A DNA stretch of 28,751 nucleotides from Gallionellales bacterium GWA2_60_18 (GTDB taxonomy: Bacteria > Pseudomonadota > Gammaproteobacteria > Burkholderiales > Gallionellaceae), in the NCBI GenBank assembly GCA_001801105.1, contig MGWS01000025.1, positions 3,840 through 32,590 on the forward strand, given 5' to 3'. Shown here one piece after another: positions 19,711 to 27,607 of this stretch. Position 1 is the first letter of the stretch. Each line of letters starts with the position of its first letter. The position numbers and the translations under genes are program-made. The notes beneath the pieces were generated by a model that did not search any database, was not told the origin of the DNA, and worked only from the letters and a program-made list of their open reading frames with translations.

Positions 19711-21132
19711 ATGAAAGCGTGGTTTACCAGGCTGGTTTCCTGCCCGCTGTGCATCTTCACGCAGGTCAGCCTGATACTGATTACCTCCATGGTTATTGCC
19801 AGCAGCTACACGCAATCAAGGTTTTTCCAGGATGCGCTGATCGAGCGCGAGGCGGAGATAGTCAAACAAACGGTCATCACTCTTGCGCATGAACACCTGC
19901 GGGCCGAAAACTTCGTCAACTACACGGATGTTCAATCGCAATTGAACTTCGATGAGGGTCTCTCGTCGCTGAAAAAAATCTCGGGCGTGGTGCGTCTCAA
20001 GCTGTATAACTCCGATGACGTCATTGTCTGGTCCGATGCGAAAGATTTGGTCGGTAAACGTCTGCCACAGACCGAGGCGCATCGCGCCCGCGTCTGGGCG
20101 GGAATTTCCAGCGGTGTTTTCGATCCGACCAAGCGCATTTCTCATTCGGAAGATTTGTTGCCGAGAATCCCGTTGATCGAGTTCTACGTGCCGATCACAG
20201 TCACGGATACCGCCGGAGGGGAAGTCAAGGCTGTGGTGGCGATCTATCGCTCGGCCAAGGGGCTGACCGATACCCTGCGGCGCGGCATGGTGTTGCTGTG
20301 GCTGGTTGCGGCCATCGGCGGCAGCCTGCTGTTCTTCGCGCTTTTTTACTTGTTCCGTTCGATCTATCGTCGCAAGATCGAGGTGGAAAACCAGTTTTAC
20401 CGGTTGAGCACCGATCATGAGCGTATCGTGCAGATGGAGAAACTCTCGACCATGGGCCGCATGGTCGGCGAAATTGCGCACCAATTCAACAATCCGCTGG
20501 TCGGCGTCATCAATTTGACGCAACTGGCCGAGCGCGAGGCCGACAAGCCGGAACGTGTGCGCGAACTGCTGGGCGAAATCCGCAAGGCCGGAGAACACTG
20601 CCGTGGCTTCGTGCAACGCATGCTGAAATTTACCCAGCTTGCCCGTTCCGAACCGCAGCCGACGGAAATTGCCGGGCTGGTGCGCGATACCATCGGTTTT
20701 TTCGCGCAGAGCGTCGCTGCCGCCCCTCGCGTGGAATTCGCCGCGCCGGACAGCGGGGTGGTGCTGCAAGTCGATCCTGTACTGTTACATCATGCCTTGT
20801 TCAACCTGATCAACAATGCGGCCCAGGCCGACCCGTCCGGGCCGATCGGGATCGAACTTTCTTCCATGCAGCACGAGGGCATCGACGGCTGGGCGATATT
20901 GGTTACCGACCGCGGGCCGGGACTGTCTGCCGAGGTCATGAAACACCTGTTCACGCCGTTCTATACCACGCGCAAGGGTGGTACCGGGCTGGGCCTGTCG
21001 GTGGCGCAATTCATCGTGATCCAGCTCGGCGGGCGGCTGTATGCGGGAAACAACCCGGAAGGGGGCGCCCGCTTTGTGATCTGGTTGCCGTTACAAGCGG
21101 ACTTGACGGTAGAACCGCAGAAGGATGTTTAA
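19711..21132 (+). CDS. Membrane sensor histidine kinase, partner of the adjacent NtrC-type regulator
   Basis: A 473-residue sensor kinase. The first membrane helix (about 15-32) is preceded by a CPLC motif (Cys11, Cys14). A periplasmic sensor domain (about 35-190) leads to a second helix (about 192-214) and a short linker. The dimerisation/phosphoacceptor segment has His257 in GEIAHQFNNPLVG. The ATPase domain has an N-box LFNLINNAAQ, G1 DRGPGLS, F-box FTPFYTT and G2 KGGTGLGLS. The H-box and C-terminal layout resemble kinases that pair with NtrC-type regulators. The regulator begins three bases after the stop, so the pair is an operon. The signal is unknown; proximity to the mto operon suggests a redox or metal cue (inference). 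ATG 19711 follows CGAGG. Confidence 0.92.
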   Translation: MKAWFTRLVSCPLCIFTQVSLILITSMVIASSYTQSRFFQDALIEREAEIVKQTVITLAHEHLRAENFVNYTDVQSQLNFDEGLSSLKKISGVVRLKLYNSDDVIVWSDAKDLVGKRLPQTEAHRARVWAGISSGVFDPTKRISHSEDLLPRIPLIEFYVPITVTDTAGGEVKAVVAIYRSAKGLTDTLRRGMVLLWLVAAIGGSLLFFALFYLFRSIYRRKIEVENQFYRLSTDHERIVQMEKLSTMGRMVGEIAHQFNNPLVGVINLTQLAEREADKPERVRELLGEIRKAGEHCRGFVQRMLKFTQLARSEPQPTEIAGLVRDTIGFFAQSVAAAPRVEFAAPDSGVVLQVDPVLLHHALFNLINNAAQADPSGPIGIELSSMQHEGIDGWAILVTDRGPGLSAEVMKHLFTPFYTTRKGGTGLGLSVAQFIVIQLGGRLYAGNNPEGGARFVIWLPLQADLTVEPQKDV

Positions 21133-21135
21133 AGG

Positions 21136-22509
21136 ATGAAACCGAAAATATTACTGGTTGACGACGATGTCTTTACGCAGAAACTGGTCGAAGGGCTGTT
21201 GCGTAGCTGGCCGGTTGATTTGCGGATAGTGGCGGATGCAGCACAAGCGCGGGCCATACTTCGCGAGACGGACTTTAATCTGGTCATGCTCGACCAGCGC
21301 CTGCCGGATGGCAATGGGCTGAATATTTTCACCGAATTACGGCGTGAGCGGCCACGCCAGATGGCCATCCTGATCACGGGGCATGCCGACGTGCACGATG
21401 CAATGAGAGCAGTCCGGGAAGGGCTGTTCGATTACCTGATCAAACCCTTCGAAAATCCCGAGGAACTGGAGGCGGTGATCGCACGTGCGCTCGAGCTGGA
21501 TCGCGCCTACCGCGAGATTTCCGAGTTGCGGGAGAATATGGGCGCATCCGGCTGCACACCGACGATCATCGGGCGATCGGCGGCCATCAAGGGGTTGCTC
21601 GCGCAAGTGCGCCAAGTGGCGCCACTCGATGCGACGGTGCTGATTGAGGGCGAAAGCGGCACCGGCAAGGAGTTGATCGCCCAGCTTGTTCATCGCTCCT
21701 CCGGCCCCCGCTCGGGTGGCCCCATGCTGGAGATCAACTGTGGCGCGCTTTCCGAACAGTTGCTGGAGAGCACCTTGTTCGGCTATGAAAAGGGCGCATT
21801 CACCGGCGCGGCAAAATCTACGGCAGGCTATTTCGATGAGGCCAATGGCGGCACACTGTTTCTCGACGAAATCGCCGATATGAGCCCCAAGCTGCAATCC
21901 AGCCTGCTGCGCGTGCTGCAGGAAGGCAAATTTACCCGGCTGGGCACCACGGCGCAGCGGCGCAGTAATTTCCGGCTGATCTGCGCCACCAACAAACCGC
22001 TGAAGGAAGAGATTGCCGCCGGACGCTTTCGGGCAGACCTTTACTACCGGATCAATGTGGTGTCGCTGCGCATTCCGCCATTGCGCGAGCGGACGGAAGA
22101 TATCATGTCGCTGGCGCTGCATTTCCTCGATTGCTTCAAGCGCAAGTTCGGCAAAGAGGTTGGACCGTTCACCCAGAAAGCGCTCATTGCGCTCGAAGCG
22201 GCGCAATGGCCGGGCAACGTGCGCGAGCTGCAACATATCATCGAGCGCGCCGTGGCGGTGAAGTCTTCGGGCATGGTCACTGCGGAAGACTTGGGCATTA
22301 ACGGCGCCGCAGCGCAGACTGCGCCAAATAGTGCTACACGCCCATTGCTGAGTTTCCGCGAGGCGCGCGAAGAGTTCGAGCGCGAGTATTTCGCAAATCT
22401 GCTTAAGGCAGCCGATGGCAATGTTACCGTGGCCGCCCGCTTATCCGGGGTGGCGCGCCAAAATCTTTACACCCGCATAAAGCATTTCGGTGCTGTCATA
22501 AATTCATGA
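21136..22509 (+). CDS. NtrC-family response regulator, sigma-54-dependent activator
   Basis: A 457-residue regulator with the full three-domain layout. The receiver domain has acidic Asp10/Asp11, phosphoacceptor Asp53 (MLDQRLPDG) and Lys103 (LIKPFENP). The AAA+ domain (about 145-370) has Walker A GESGTGKE (172-179), the sigma-54-contacting GAFTGA loop (220-225), Walker B LFLDEIAD and RADLYYRINVV. A Fis-type helix-turn-helix closes the protein (ADGNVTVAARLSGVARQNLYTRIK). Such proteins bind far upstream of sigma-54 promoters and drive open-complex formation with ATP. The gene is coupled to the kinase, and its last codons lie inside a large palindrome that looks like its own binding site ahead of mtoA. 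Confidence 0.95.
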   Translation: MKPKILLVDDDVFTQKLVEGLLRSWPVDLRIVADAAQARAILRETDFNLVMLDQRLPDGNGLNIFTELRRERPRQMAILITGHADVHDAMRAVREGLFDYLIKPFENPEELEAVIARALELDRAYREISELRENMGASGCTPTIIGRSAAIKGLLAQVRQVAPLDATVLIEGESGTGKELIAQLVHRSSGPRSGGPMLEINCGALSEQLLESTLFGYEKGAFTGAAKSTAGYFDEANGGTLFLDEIADMSPKLQSSLLRVLQEGKFTRLGTTAQRRSNFRLICATNKPLKEEIAAGRFRADLYYRINVVSLRIPPLRERTEDIMSLALHFLDCFKRKFGKEVGPFTQKALIALEAAQWPGNVRELQHIIERAVAVKSSGMVTAEDLGINGAAAQTAPNSATRPLLSFREAREEFEREYFANLLKAADGNVTVAARLSGVARQNLYTRIKHFGAVINS

Positions 22510-22532
22510 CAGCCGTCATGAATTTATGACAG
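22493..22532. promoter_or_regulatory. Tandem palindromic upstream activator sites (putative regulator binding sites)
   Basis: A perfect inverted repeat has 18-bp arms (22493-22510 and 22515-22532) around AGCC. It can also be read as two tandem dyads: TGTCAT-N6-ATGACA (22494-22511) and the near-identical cGTCAT-N6-ATGACa (22514-22531). Their centres are 20 bp apart, about two helical turns. This is the layout expected for two dimers of an NtrC-type activator. The centre is about 134 bp upstream of the predicted mtoA start point. It overlaps the regulator stop codon. No T-run follows, so it is not a typical terminator. Confidence 0.7.
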
Positions 22533-22577
22533 TCTAACCGGAAGTATTCCCTCCTCTCCCGCCCTCGTTTTTCTGCG

Positions 22578-22590
22578 TAACTCGTTGATC
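22578..22590 (-). promoter_or_regulatory. IHF-like site between activator sites and the sigma-54 promoter
   Basis: The minus strand reads GATCAACGAGTTA, matching the IHF consensus WATCAANNNNTTR at all but the first position. It lies between the palindromes and the -24 element, where IHF bends DNA at many sigma-54 promoters. A single site of this degeneracy can occur by chance; its position is what makes it credible. Confidence 0.5.
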
Positions 22591-22618
22591 CCGATATTTA
22601 TTACCCTTTAATTTTTGC

Positions 22619-22680
22619 TTTGGCACTGTTGTTGCGTAGTAGTTGTCGAGTTTAAAAAAACTTGACGTGGCAGTGCCAAA
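22619..22680. repeat. Inverted copy of the -24 element in the mtoA leader, with a 5' hairpin between
   Basis: TTTGGCACTG (22619-22628, containing the -24 box) is repeated exactly in inverted form as CAGTGCCAAA at 22671-22680. Between them GTCGAGTTT (22645-22653) and AAACTTGAC (22658-22666) can form a 9-bp stem with one G-U pair and an AAAA loop at the very start of the transcript. The outer pair acts only at DNA level because its left arm is not transcribed. Function is unknown. Confidence 0.5.
22621..22635 (+). promoter_or_regulatory. Sigma-54 (RpoN) -24/-12 promoter of the mto operon
   Basis: TGGCAC (22621-22626), five bases, TTGC (22632-22635). The invariant GG and GC dinucleotides are separated by exactly 10 bases, as RpoN requires, and the match to TGGCAC-N5-TTGCW lacks only the last base. 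Transcription should begin near 22647, giving a leader of about 59 bases with GGAGAGG before ATG 22706. The gene for a sigma-54 activator ends 111 bases upstream. Confidence 0.88.
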
Positions 22681-22705
22681 TTAAATTAAGGGAGAGGGTT
22701 ACGCG

Positions 22706-23647
22706 ATGAAACAGAAATATCCAAGGCATTCTTTTGCCGCCATGCTGCTTGGCATGGCTTTGGCGCTGGGTGTCGCAGCAACGGCGCAGGCCGAAGAGGG
22801 CAAGGATCTCGTTCTCAAGGGCGACGCAAAGTGCACGAGCTGCCATGACAAGGATGAAAAGAGCGTGATGGCCATCGGTAAGACGCGCCACGGCGCGACG
22901 GGCGATAGCCGCACACCGACCTGCACCAATTGCCACGGCGATAGCGTCAAGCATACCGAGCACAAGGGTGGCAACAGGCCTTTGCCGGATCGCAACTTTA
23001 CCAAGGGCACGGCCACTCCCGCAGAAGTGCGCAACGATACCTGCCTGGGTTGTCACAAGGGCGGCAACCGCATGCAATGGGCCGGCAGCCAGCATGAAGG
23101 CCAGGGGCTGGCCTGTACCAACTGCCACACGGTGCATAACCAGCACGACAAGGTGCGCGACAAGGCGACCCAGACCGAAACCTGCTTCTCTTGCCACAAG
23201 GAACAGCGCGCCCAGTCGAATCGCTCCTCGCATCACCCGGTCAAGGAAGGCAAGATCGCCTGCTCGAATTGCCACAATCCGCACGGCTCCAGCGGTTCCA
23301 AGCTGCTGCTGGGGAATACGGTGAATGAGACCTGCTTCACCTGTCATGCCGAGAAACGCGGCCCGTTCCTGTGGGAGCATGCGCCGGTTGCCGACAGTTG
23401 CACCAACTGCCATACGCCGCACGGCTCCAGCAATGCCGCGCTGCTGAAGAATCGCCCTCCCTATCTGTGCTCGTCGTGCCACATAAGAGGCCACCAGGCT
23501 GAAGGTATTCGCGGCGGCGAAGATTTGGGTACGCCAGGAGGTATAGCGGGCCGCGCAAAAGTTCCATTGGTGGGTAAGGCATGTATGAATTGCCATGGCC
23601 GGATACACGGGAGCAATCACCCGTCCGGTGCAGGCTTCGCTCGATAG
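22706..23647 (+). CDS. mtoA: Periplasmic decaheme cytochrome c of the MtrA/MtoA (DmsE/PioA) family
   Basis: A 313-residue secreted cytochrome. The signal peptide (1-29, ending AQA) is followed by ten CXXCH heme motifs beginning at residues 43, 73, 113, 137, 160, 186, 210, 232, 255 and 293. Ten hemes in about 285 mature residues and the paired TNCH..HGS repeats are typical of MtrA/MtoA. These proteins plug into an MtrB-type barrel and pass electrons across the outer membrane. Family members serve metal reduction (MtrA) or Fe(II) oxidation (MtoA, PioA); sequence alone does not settle the direction. It is the first gene after the sigma-54 promoter, and mtoB starts 18 bases downstream. Confidence 0.93.
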   Translation: MKQKYPRHSFAAMLLGMALALGVAATAQAEEGKDLVLKGDAKCTSCHDKDEKSVMAIGKTRHGATGDSRTPTCTNCHGDSVKHTEHKGGNRPLPDRNFTKGTATPAEVRNDTCLGCHKGGNRMQWAGSQHEGQGLACTNCHTVHNQHDKVRDKATQTETCFSCHKEQRAQSNRSSHHPVKEGKIACSNCHNPHGSSGSKLLLGNTVNETCFTCHAEKRGPFLWEHAPVADSCTNCHTPHGSSNAALLKNRPPYLCSSCHIRGHQAEGIRGGEDLGTPGGIAGRAKVPLVGKACMNCHGRIHGSNHPSGAGFAR

Positions 23648-23665
23648 ATCAGGGGAGAATTTATA

Positions 23666-25996
23666 ATGAAACATATAATTGAAAAACGCTTCAGCCGCAC
23701 CATCCTGGCGGCGTCCATTGCGGCGATCGGGCTTTCCGCCCCGCTGGCCGCCCAAGCGGAAGAAGATGATCTGCTCAGCCTGACCCGTCCGGACAGCGAA
23801 GTCGAAGTGGGGGTCGGACATGTATCGGACGGCAGCTTCAAGTTCGGCGATTACGGCAGGGGGCTGGAGCAATCCGGCGCGTACCTGATCGGCAATGTCC
23901 AGGTGAACAAGCGTGGCGACAACAACGCCAGGTATATGGAACTCATCGGGCGCAATCTGGGTTTGAGCGGCTCCCGGGATTTCGGCATCAAGGCGGGCGA
24001 GCAGGGCAACTACGGCTTAAGCTTCGAATACGACGAGTTGTCGAAGCTGCATAGCGACAGCTACCAGACACCGTTCACCGGGATGGGCTCCACCTATTTG
24101 ACCAAACCGGCTGGCTGGACGGTGGGCAATGCAGCTAACCCCTCCACAGCTACGATGACCGACCTCGCGGCGAATATGAAGCGGTTCAACGTCGAGACCC
24201 AGCGCAAGGCAGCCAACCTCGGCCTGACCAAGCAGCTCACCGGCGGATGGAATGTCGCGCTGAACTATAAGCGAGAGAAAAAGGAAGGCACCCAGCTTTC
24301 CGGGGCGCCGATGCAGACCGTAAACTCCAGCGAGAACCGGAGCACCTTCCTGGCGCCCGATCCGATCGATTACACCACCGACCTGTTCGATGCCGTGGCG
24401 CTTTATGCCGACGAAAAATTGCAAATGCAAGTCGGTTATCATGCCTCGCTGTTCGACAACGCCATCCGGTCGCTTGGCTGGGATAGTCTGGCTTGTTTTG
24501 AGGACGGCACTCCCTGTACTGGCGATGGCGGGCTTACCGGCCGGCTCGGGATGATGCCGGACAACCAGTTCCACCAACTCAAGGCTTCGGGCGGCTATAC
24601 CCTCAGCAAGGATACGCGCCTGTCTGGCAGCTTGAGCTTCGGTCGCGCGACGCAGAACGAGGCATTCCTGCCCTACGACACCTGGACCAACACCATGCCT
24701 GCGACGACCTCGCTCAACGGCAGGGTCGATACCACGCATGCGGACATCAAGCTGAACACGAAGCTGGCGCACAAAATCAATTTCACCGCCGGCTACAAGT
24801 ATGACGATCGCGATAACCGCACCCCGGTCAACCAATATACTTATTACATTGCCGACAATACTGTACTTCCAGCAAGCGAGGCGAGTGTAAGAACGAATAC
24901 CCCGCTCAGCAAGAAGCAGCAGCAGTTGTACGCGGACATCGACTACCACCTGTCGGAGGCCACCAAGCTCAAACTGGGCTACGACTACGACAAGATCACG
25001 CATACTTACGAGCCCACTGCCGGAGACAAGGAGCATACGCTCAAGGCCGAAATCAAGCACGATTTCAGCGACACCACTTCCGGCGGGCTGGCTTACGCCC
25101 ACTCCGACCGGAATGCCTCGGCCTATGACGGCATGGCTCCTGCAATGGCCACGCATACCGCAACCTATCTTGCGAGCCTTTGCGTTGTCGGAAACTCATT
25201 TTCATATAATGGCGTAGTGACGGCCTGTACGGGAACGGCATCGGCAACCTTTACCGCCACCACCCCATGGCTCGATACGCCGGCCTTGCGGAAGTTCTTC
25301 CTGACCGACCGCAAGCGCGACAAGCTGCGCGCGTACGCCAATTTCGCGCCCAGCGAAAAACTCGACCTGCAATTCGGCGCCAGCTATTACCAGGAAAAAT
25401 ATCCGGAGGCTGAAGCCGGCTACGGCCTGACCAAAGCGACCGGCTGGTCCACCAACTTCGATGCCAACTGGGCCGCGACCGAGGCGGTGAACGGGATTTT
25501 CTTTGCTACCTTTGAAGGCTCCCGGACCGACCAGAGGAGCAGCGATACCAAAAACAAGACTGTTGCCAGAGAGACGAATGACCCGGCGTTCTTCGCTCAG
25601 TATGGCGGGGTAATTTCCCGCCTCGACCGTTCGCTGACCCTGGGGTTGGGCTTCAAGGTGAAACAGAACGGCAGCCTTGACTGGGGCGGCAATTTAACGC
25701 ACGCCGCCACGGTCGGATCGACCGGCTTCAGCAACATCGGCACTTTAGTTAGCGTTACGGGCATGCCGGATACGGTTTCCCGCCTCAGCCGGCTGGAACT
25801 GTTCGGTAAATACAAGGTGCAGAAGGCGGTCACGCTCAACGTTAAATATGCTTATGAGCAGTTCGATTCCGTCGACTGGGCATGGGATGGCCAAACGATT
25901 GCCGTGGCGCCCACCAATTTCATCAGCACCGAGCAGACCAGCCCGGACTACCAGGTGCATGTGGTCGGGGTTACGCTTACCTATAACCTTAAATAA
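23666..25996 (+). CDS. mtoB: MtrB/MtoB/PioB-family outer-membrane beta-barrel
   Basis: A 776-residue protein with a signal peptide (about 1-32, ending AQA before EEDD). The rest is rich in alternating polar/hydrophobic strands with Tyr/Trp/Phe and Gly/Asn/Asp turns (for example LQFGASYYQEKY, VTLNVKYAYEQFD), as in large porin sheaths. MtrB-family barrels house a decaheme cytochrome and insulate it within the outer membrane. Identity rests on size, barrel character and its place directly after mtoA. The last residues are TYNLK, not ending in the aromatic residue usual for barrel assembly. GGGGAG precedes ATG 23666. A strong hairpin lies in the 118-base gap to the next gene. Confidence 0.88.
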   Translation: MKHIIEKRFSRTILAASIAAIGLSAPLAAQAEEDDLLSLTRPDSEVEVGVGHVSDGSFKFGDYGRGLEQSGAYLIGNVQVNKRGDNNARYMELIGRNLGLSGSRDFGIKAGEQGNYGLSFEYDELSKLHSDSYQTPFTGMGSTYLTKPAGWTVGNAANPSTATMTDLAANMKRFNVETQRKAANLGLTKQLTGGWNVALNYKREKKEGTQLSGAPMQTVNSSENRSTFLAPDPIDYTTDLFDAVALYADEKLQMQVGYHASLFDNAIRSLGWDSLACFEDGTPCTGDGGLTGRLGMMPDNQFHQLKASGGYTLSKDTRLSGSLSFGRATQNEAFLPYDTWTNTMPATTSLNGRVDTTHADIKLNTKLAHKINFTAGYKYDDRDNRTPVNQYTYYIADNTVLPASEASVRTNTPLSKKQQQLYADIDYHLSEATKLKLGYDYDKITHTYEPTAGDKEHTLKAEIKHDFSDTTSGGLAYAHSDRNASAYDGMAPAMATHTATYLASLCVVGNSFSYNGVVTACTGTASATFTATTPWLDTPALRKFFLTDRKRDKLRAYANFAPSEKLDLQFGASYYQEKYPEAEAGYGLTKATGWSTNFDANWAATEAVNGIFFATFEGSRTDQRSSDTKNKTVARETNDPAFFAQYGGVISRLDRSLTLGLGFKVKQNGSLDWGGNLTHAATVGSTGFSNIGTLVSVTGMPDTVSRLSRLELFGKYKVQKAVTLNVKYAYEQFDSVDWAWDGQTIAVAPTNFISTEQTSPDYQVHVVGVTLTYNLK

Positions 25997-26018
25997 TTTG
26001 CAGATTGCCGCATTACTG

Positions 26019-26038
26019 CCGGGATCGAAAGATCCCGG
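26019..26038 (+). other. Strong intercistronic RNA hairpin after mtoB
   Basis: A perfect 8-bp stem CCGGGATC/GATCCCGG closed by a GAAA (GNRA) tetraloop lies 22 bases after the mtoB stop. There is no T-run, so it is more likely an mRNA-stability or partial-attenuation element than a full terminator. Confidence 0.7.
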
Positions 26039-26114
26039 TATTCATGTGTACCGTGCTTGATGCGGGCAATGGCTGGTGCAAGGGTTTTGAAACTTTTAGA
26101 ACGAGGAGATTTCC

Positions 26115-26738
26115 ATGAAACAAAAAATGGGTTATGCATTGTTGACGGGCGGCATGCTGTTCGGGCTTGTCATGGCAACCGGCGCACATGCTGCCGACGT
26201 AAACAAGCTTGCCGAAGGCTGCGCGAATTGTCATGGCAAGGATGGTGTCAATAGCGAAGGCGATGTGCCGAACATCGGCGGTCTTTCCGCCAAGTATCTG
26301 ACCCTCACCATGGAGCATTACAAGAAGGAGGAACGTCCCTGCGTCGAGACCAAGATCCGCTCCGGCGACAAGAAAGGCACCAAATCCGACATGTGCCAAG
26401 TGGTCAAGGATCTGAGTGACGACGATATCAAACAGTTGTCGGAGCATTTTGCCGGGAAAAAATTTGTGCGCACCGCGCAGAAGTTTGATGCGGCGCTGGC
26501 GGCCAAAGGCAAATCAGTTCACGAAAAGAGCTGCGAAAAATGCCACTCCGAAGCCGCCAGCAAGGCGGATGACGATAACGGAATCCTCGCAGGCCAGAAA
26601 ATGGCTTACCTGAAAGAGCAAACGGAGTTTTATCTTGCCGGCAAGCGCTGGATACACAAGAAGATGAAGCCCAAGCTCGAAGCACTCGACAAGAATGAGG
26701 TCGAGGCGGCTCTCCATTATTACGCCAGCCAGCAGTAG
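26115..26738 (+). CDS. Periplasmic diheme cytochrome c (c4-like, class I)
   Basis: A 207-residue exported cytochrome with a signal peptide (1-26, ending AHA). Two class I domains follow: CANCH at 36-40 with probable distal ligand Met93 (SDMCQVV), and CEKCH at 140-144 with probable ligand Met184 (HKKMKPKL). The two-lobed layout resembles cytochrome c4 or flavocytochrome c cytochrome subunits. Cys76 and Cys94 are extra cysteines that could form a disulfide. Its place between mtoB and mtoC suggests a shuttle between MtoA and the inner-membrane tetraheme protein. MtoD of Sideroxydans has a comparable role but is, as I recall, monoheme, so I do not use that name. GAGGAGA precedes the ATG. Confidence 0.85.
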   Translation: MKQKMGYALLTGGMLFGLVMATGAHAADVNKLAEGCANCHGKDGVNSEGDVPNIGGLSAKYLTLTMEHYKKEERPCVETKIRSGDKKGTKSDMCQVVKDLSDDDIKQLSEHFAGKKFVRTAQKFDAALAAKGKSVHEKSCEKCHSEAASKADDDNGILAGQKMAYLKEQTEFYLAGKRWIHKKMKPKLEALDKNEVEAALHYYASQQ

Positions 26739-26749
26739 GCCGGATAGCG

Positions 26750-26774
26750 TTCCGGGCGCACAGCGCGCCCGGAA
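26750..26774 (+). other. Strong intercistronic RNA hairpin after the diheme cytochrome gene
   Basis: A perfect 10-bp GC-rich stem TTCCGGGCGC/GCGCCCGGAA with loop ACAGC lies 12 bases after the stop and 28 bases before mtoC. AAATTAACCC follows rather than a T-run, so termination would be weak. With the hairpin at 26019 it brackets the diheme cytochrome cistron. Confidence 0.7.
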
Positions 26775-26802
26775 ATTAACCCGTTATTGAGAAAGTAAAG
26801 GC

Positions 26803-27423
26803 ATGTCGGATCCCGTAGAGACAAGTAAATCGAGTAAATCAAGCAAGCCGGGTAGATTGAAAAGATTCTGGCGTGTGCTGCACCGGCCCAGCGTCGAATA
26901 CACGCTGTTTACCCTGCTGATGGTCGGTTTCGTGCTAGGTATCCTCTTCTGGGGCGGATTCCATACCGGCATGGCTGCATCCAACACGGAGGCGTTCTGT
27001 ATCGGTTGCCACGAAATGCAGGGAAATTACGAGGAATACAAAAAGACCATCCACTATTCCAATCGTACCGGCGTACGGGCCACCTGTTCGGACTGCCACG
27101 TGCCCAAGGAATTCATCCCCAAGATGCTGCGCAAATTAGAGGCGCGGCATGACGTATGGGGGCACCTCACCGGGAAAGTCGATTCGAAGGAAAAATTCGA
27201 GGCTAACCGCAAGGCGATGGCAGAGCGCGAATGGGCCAGGATGAAAGCTTCGGATTCTGCCACCTGCCGCGGTTGCCACACATACGATGGCATGAACTCC
27301 GAAATGCAGGATTCGTCCGCAGTGAAAAAACACGCGATGGCCGCAAAAGCCGACTCCGGAAAAACGTGCATCGACTGTCATCAAGGTATAGCGCATGAAT
27401 TGCCCAAGGATGCGGAGGAGTAG
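26803..27423 (+). CDS. mtoC: NapC/NirT-family tetraheme cytochrome c, CymA/MtoC-type quinol-linked protein
   Basis: A 206-residue inner-membrane cytochrome. A charged cytoplasmic N-terminus and one membrane helix (about 33-53, VEYTLFTLLMVGFVLGILFW) anchor a periplasmic domain with four CXXCH motifs at residues 66, 95, 155 and 189. Segments such as NTEAFCIGCHEM, CSDCHVPKEF, CRGCHTYDGM and CIDCHQGIAHELP are diagnostic for NapC/NirT/CymA. Such proteins exchange electrons between the quinone pool and periplasmic carriers. In this operon it would link MtoAB, via the diheme cytochrome, to quinones. It resembles, but is not the same subtype as, the decayed gene at 19080-19475. A 184-base gap with no gene or clear signal follows. 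Confidence 0.92.
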   Translation: MSDPVETSKSSKSSKPGRLKRFWRVLHRPSVEYTLFTLLMVGFVLGILFWGGFHTGMAASNTEAFCIGCHEMQGNYEEYKKTIHYSNRTGVRATCSDCHVPKEFIPKMLRKLEARHDVWGHLTGKVDSKEKFEANRKAMAEREWARMKASDSATCRGCHTYDGMNSEMQDSSAVKKHAMAAKADSGKTCIDCHQGIAHELPKDAEE

Positions 27424-27607
27424 GCAGCATCCTCATCAACTATCCAGGGATGGCAAGCAAGCCGCAGAGCCGGCGCCCGCTACCCGCCAGGCCGCAAGCG
27501 CCAGGTACACGGGCAAGGGGTATACCGTATTGTTGTATGGGGTTGGTGCCCCGACAGCCATGCAACCCGGCTTGCAGCCCGATGGAGTGTTTATTAAAGG
27601 AAATCCA

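Noticed and set aside
22493..22532. Palindrome as the terminator of the kinase-regulator operon
   Set aside because: No T-run follows, the stem is A+T-rich, and the tandem dyad layout with 20-bp centre spacing fits a protein binding site better. A minor role in ending transcription is not excluded.
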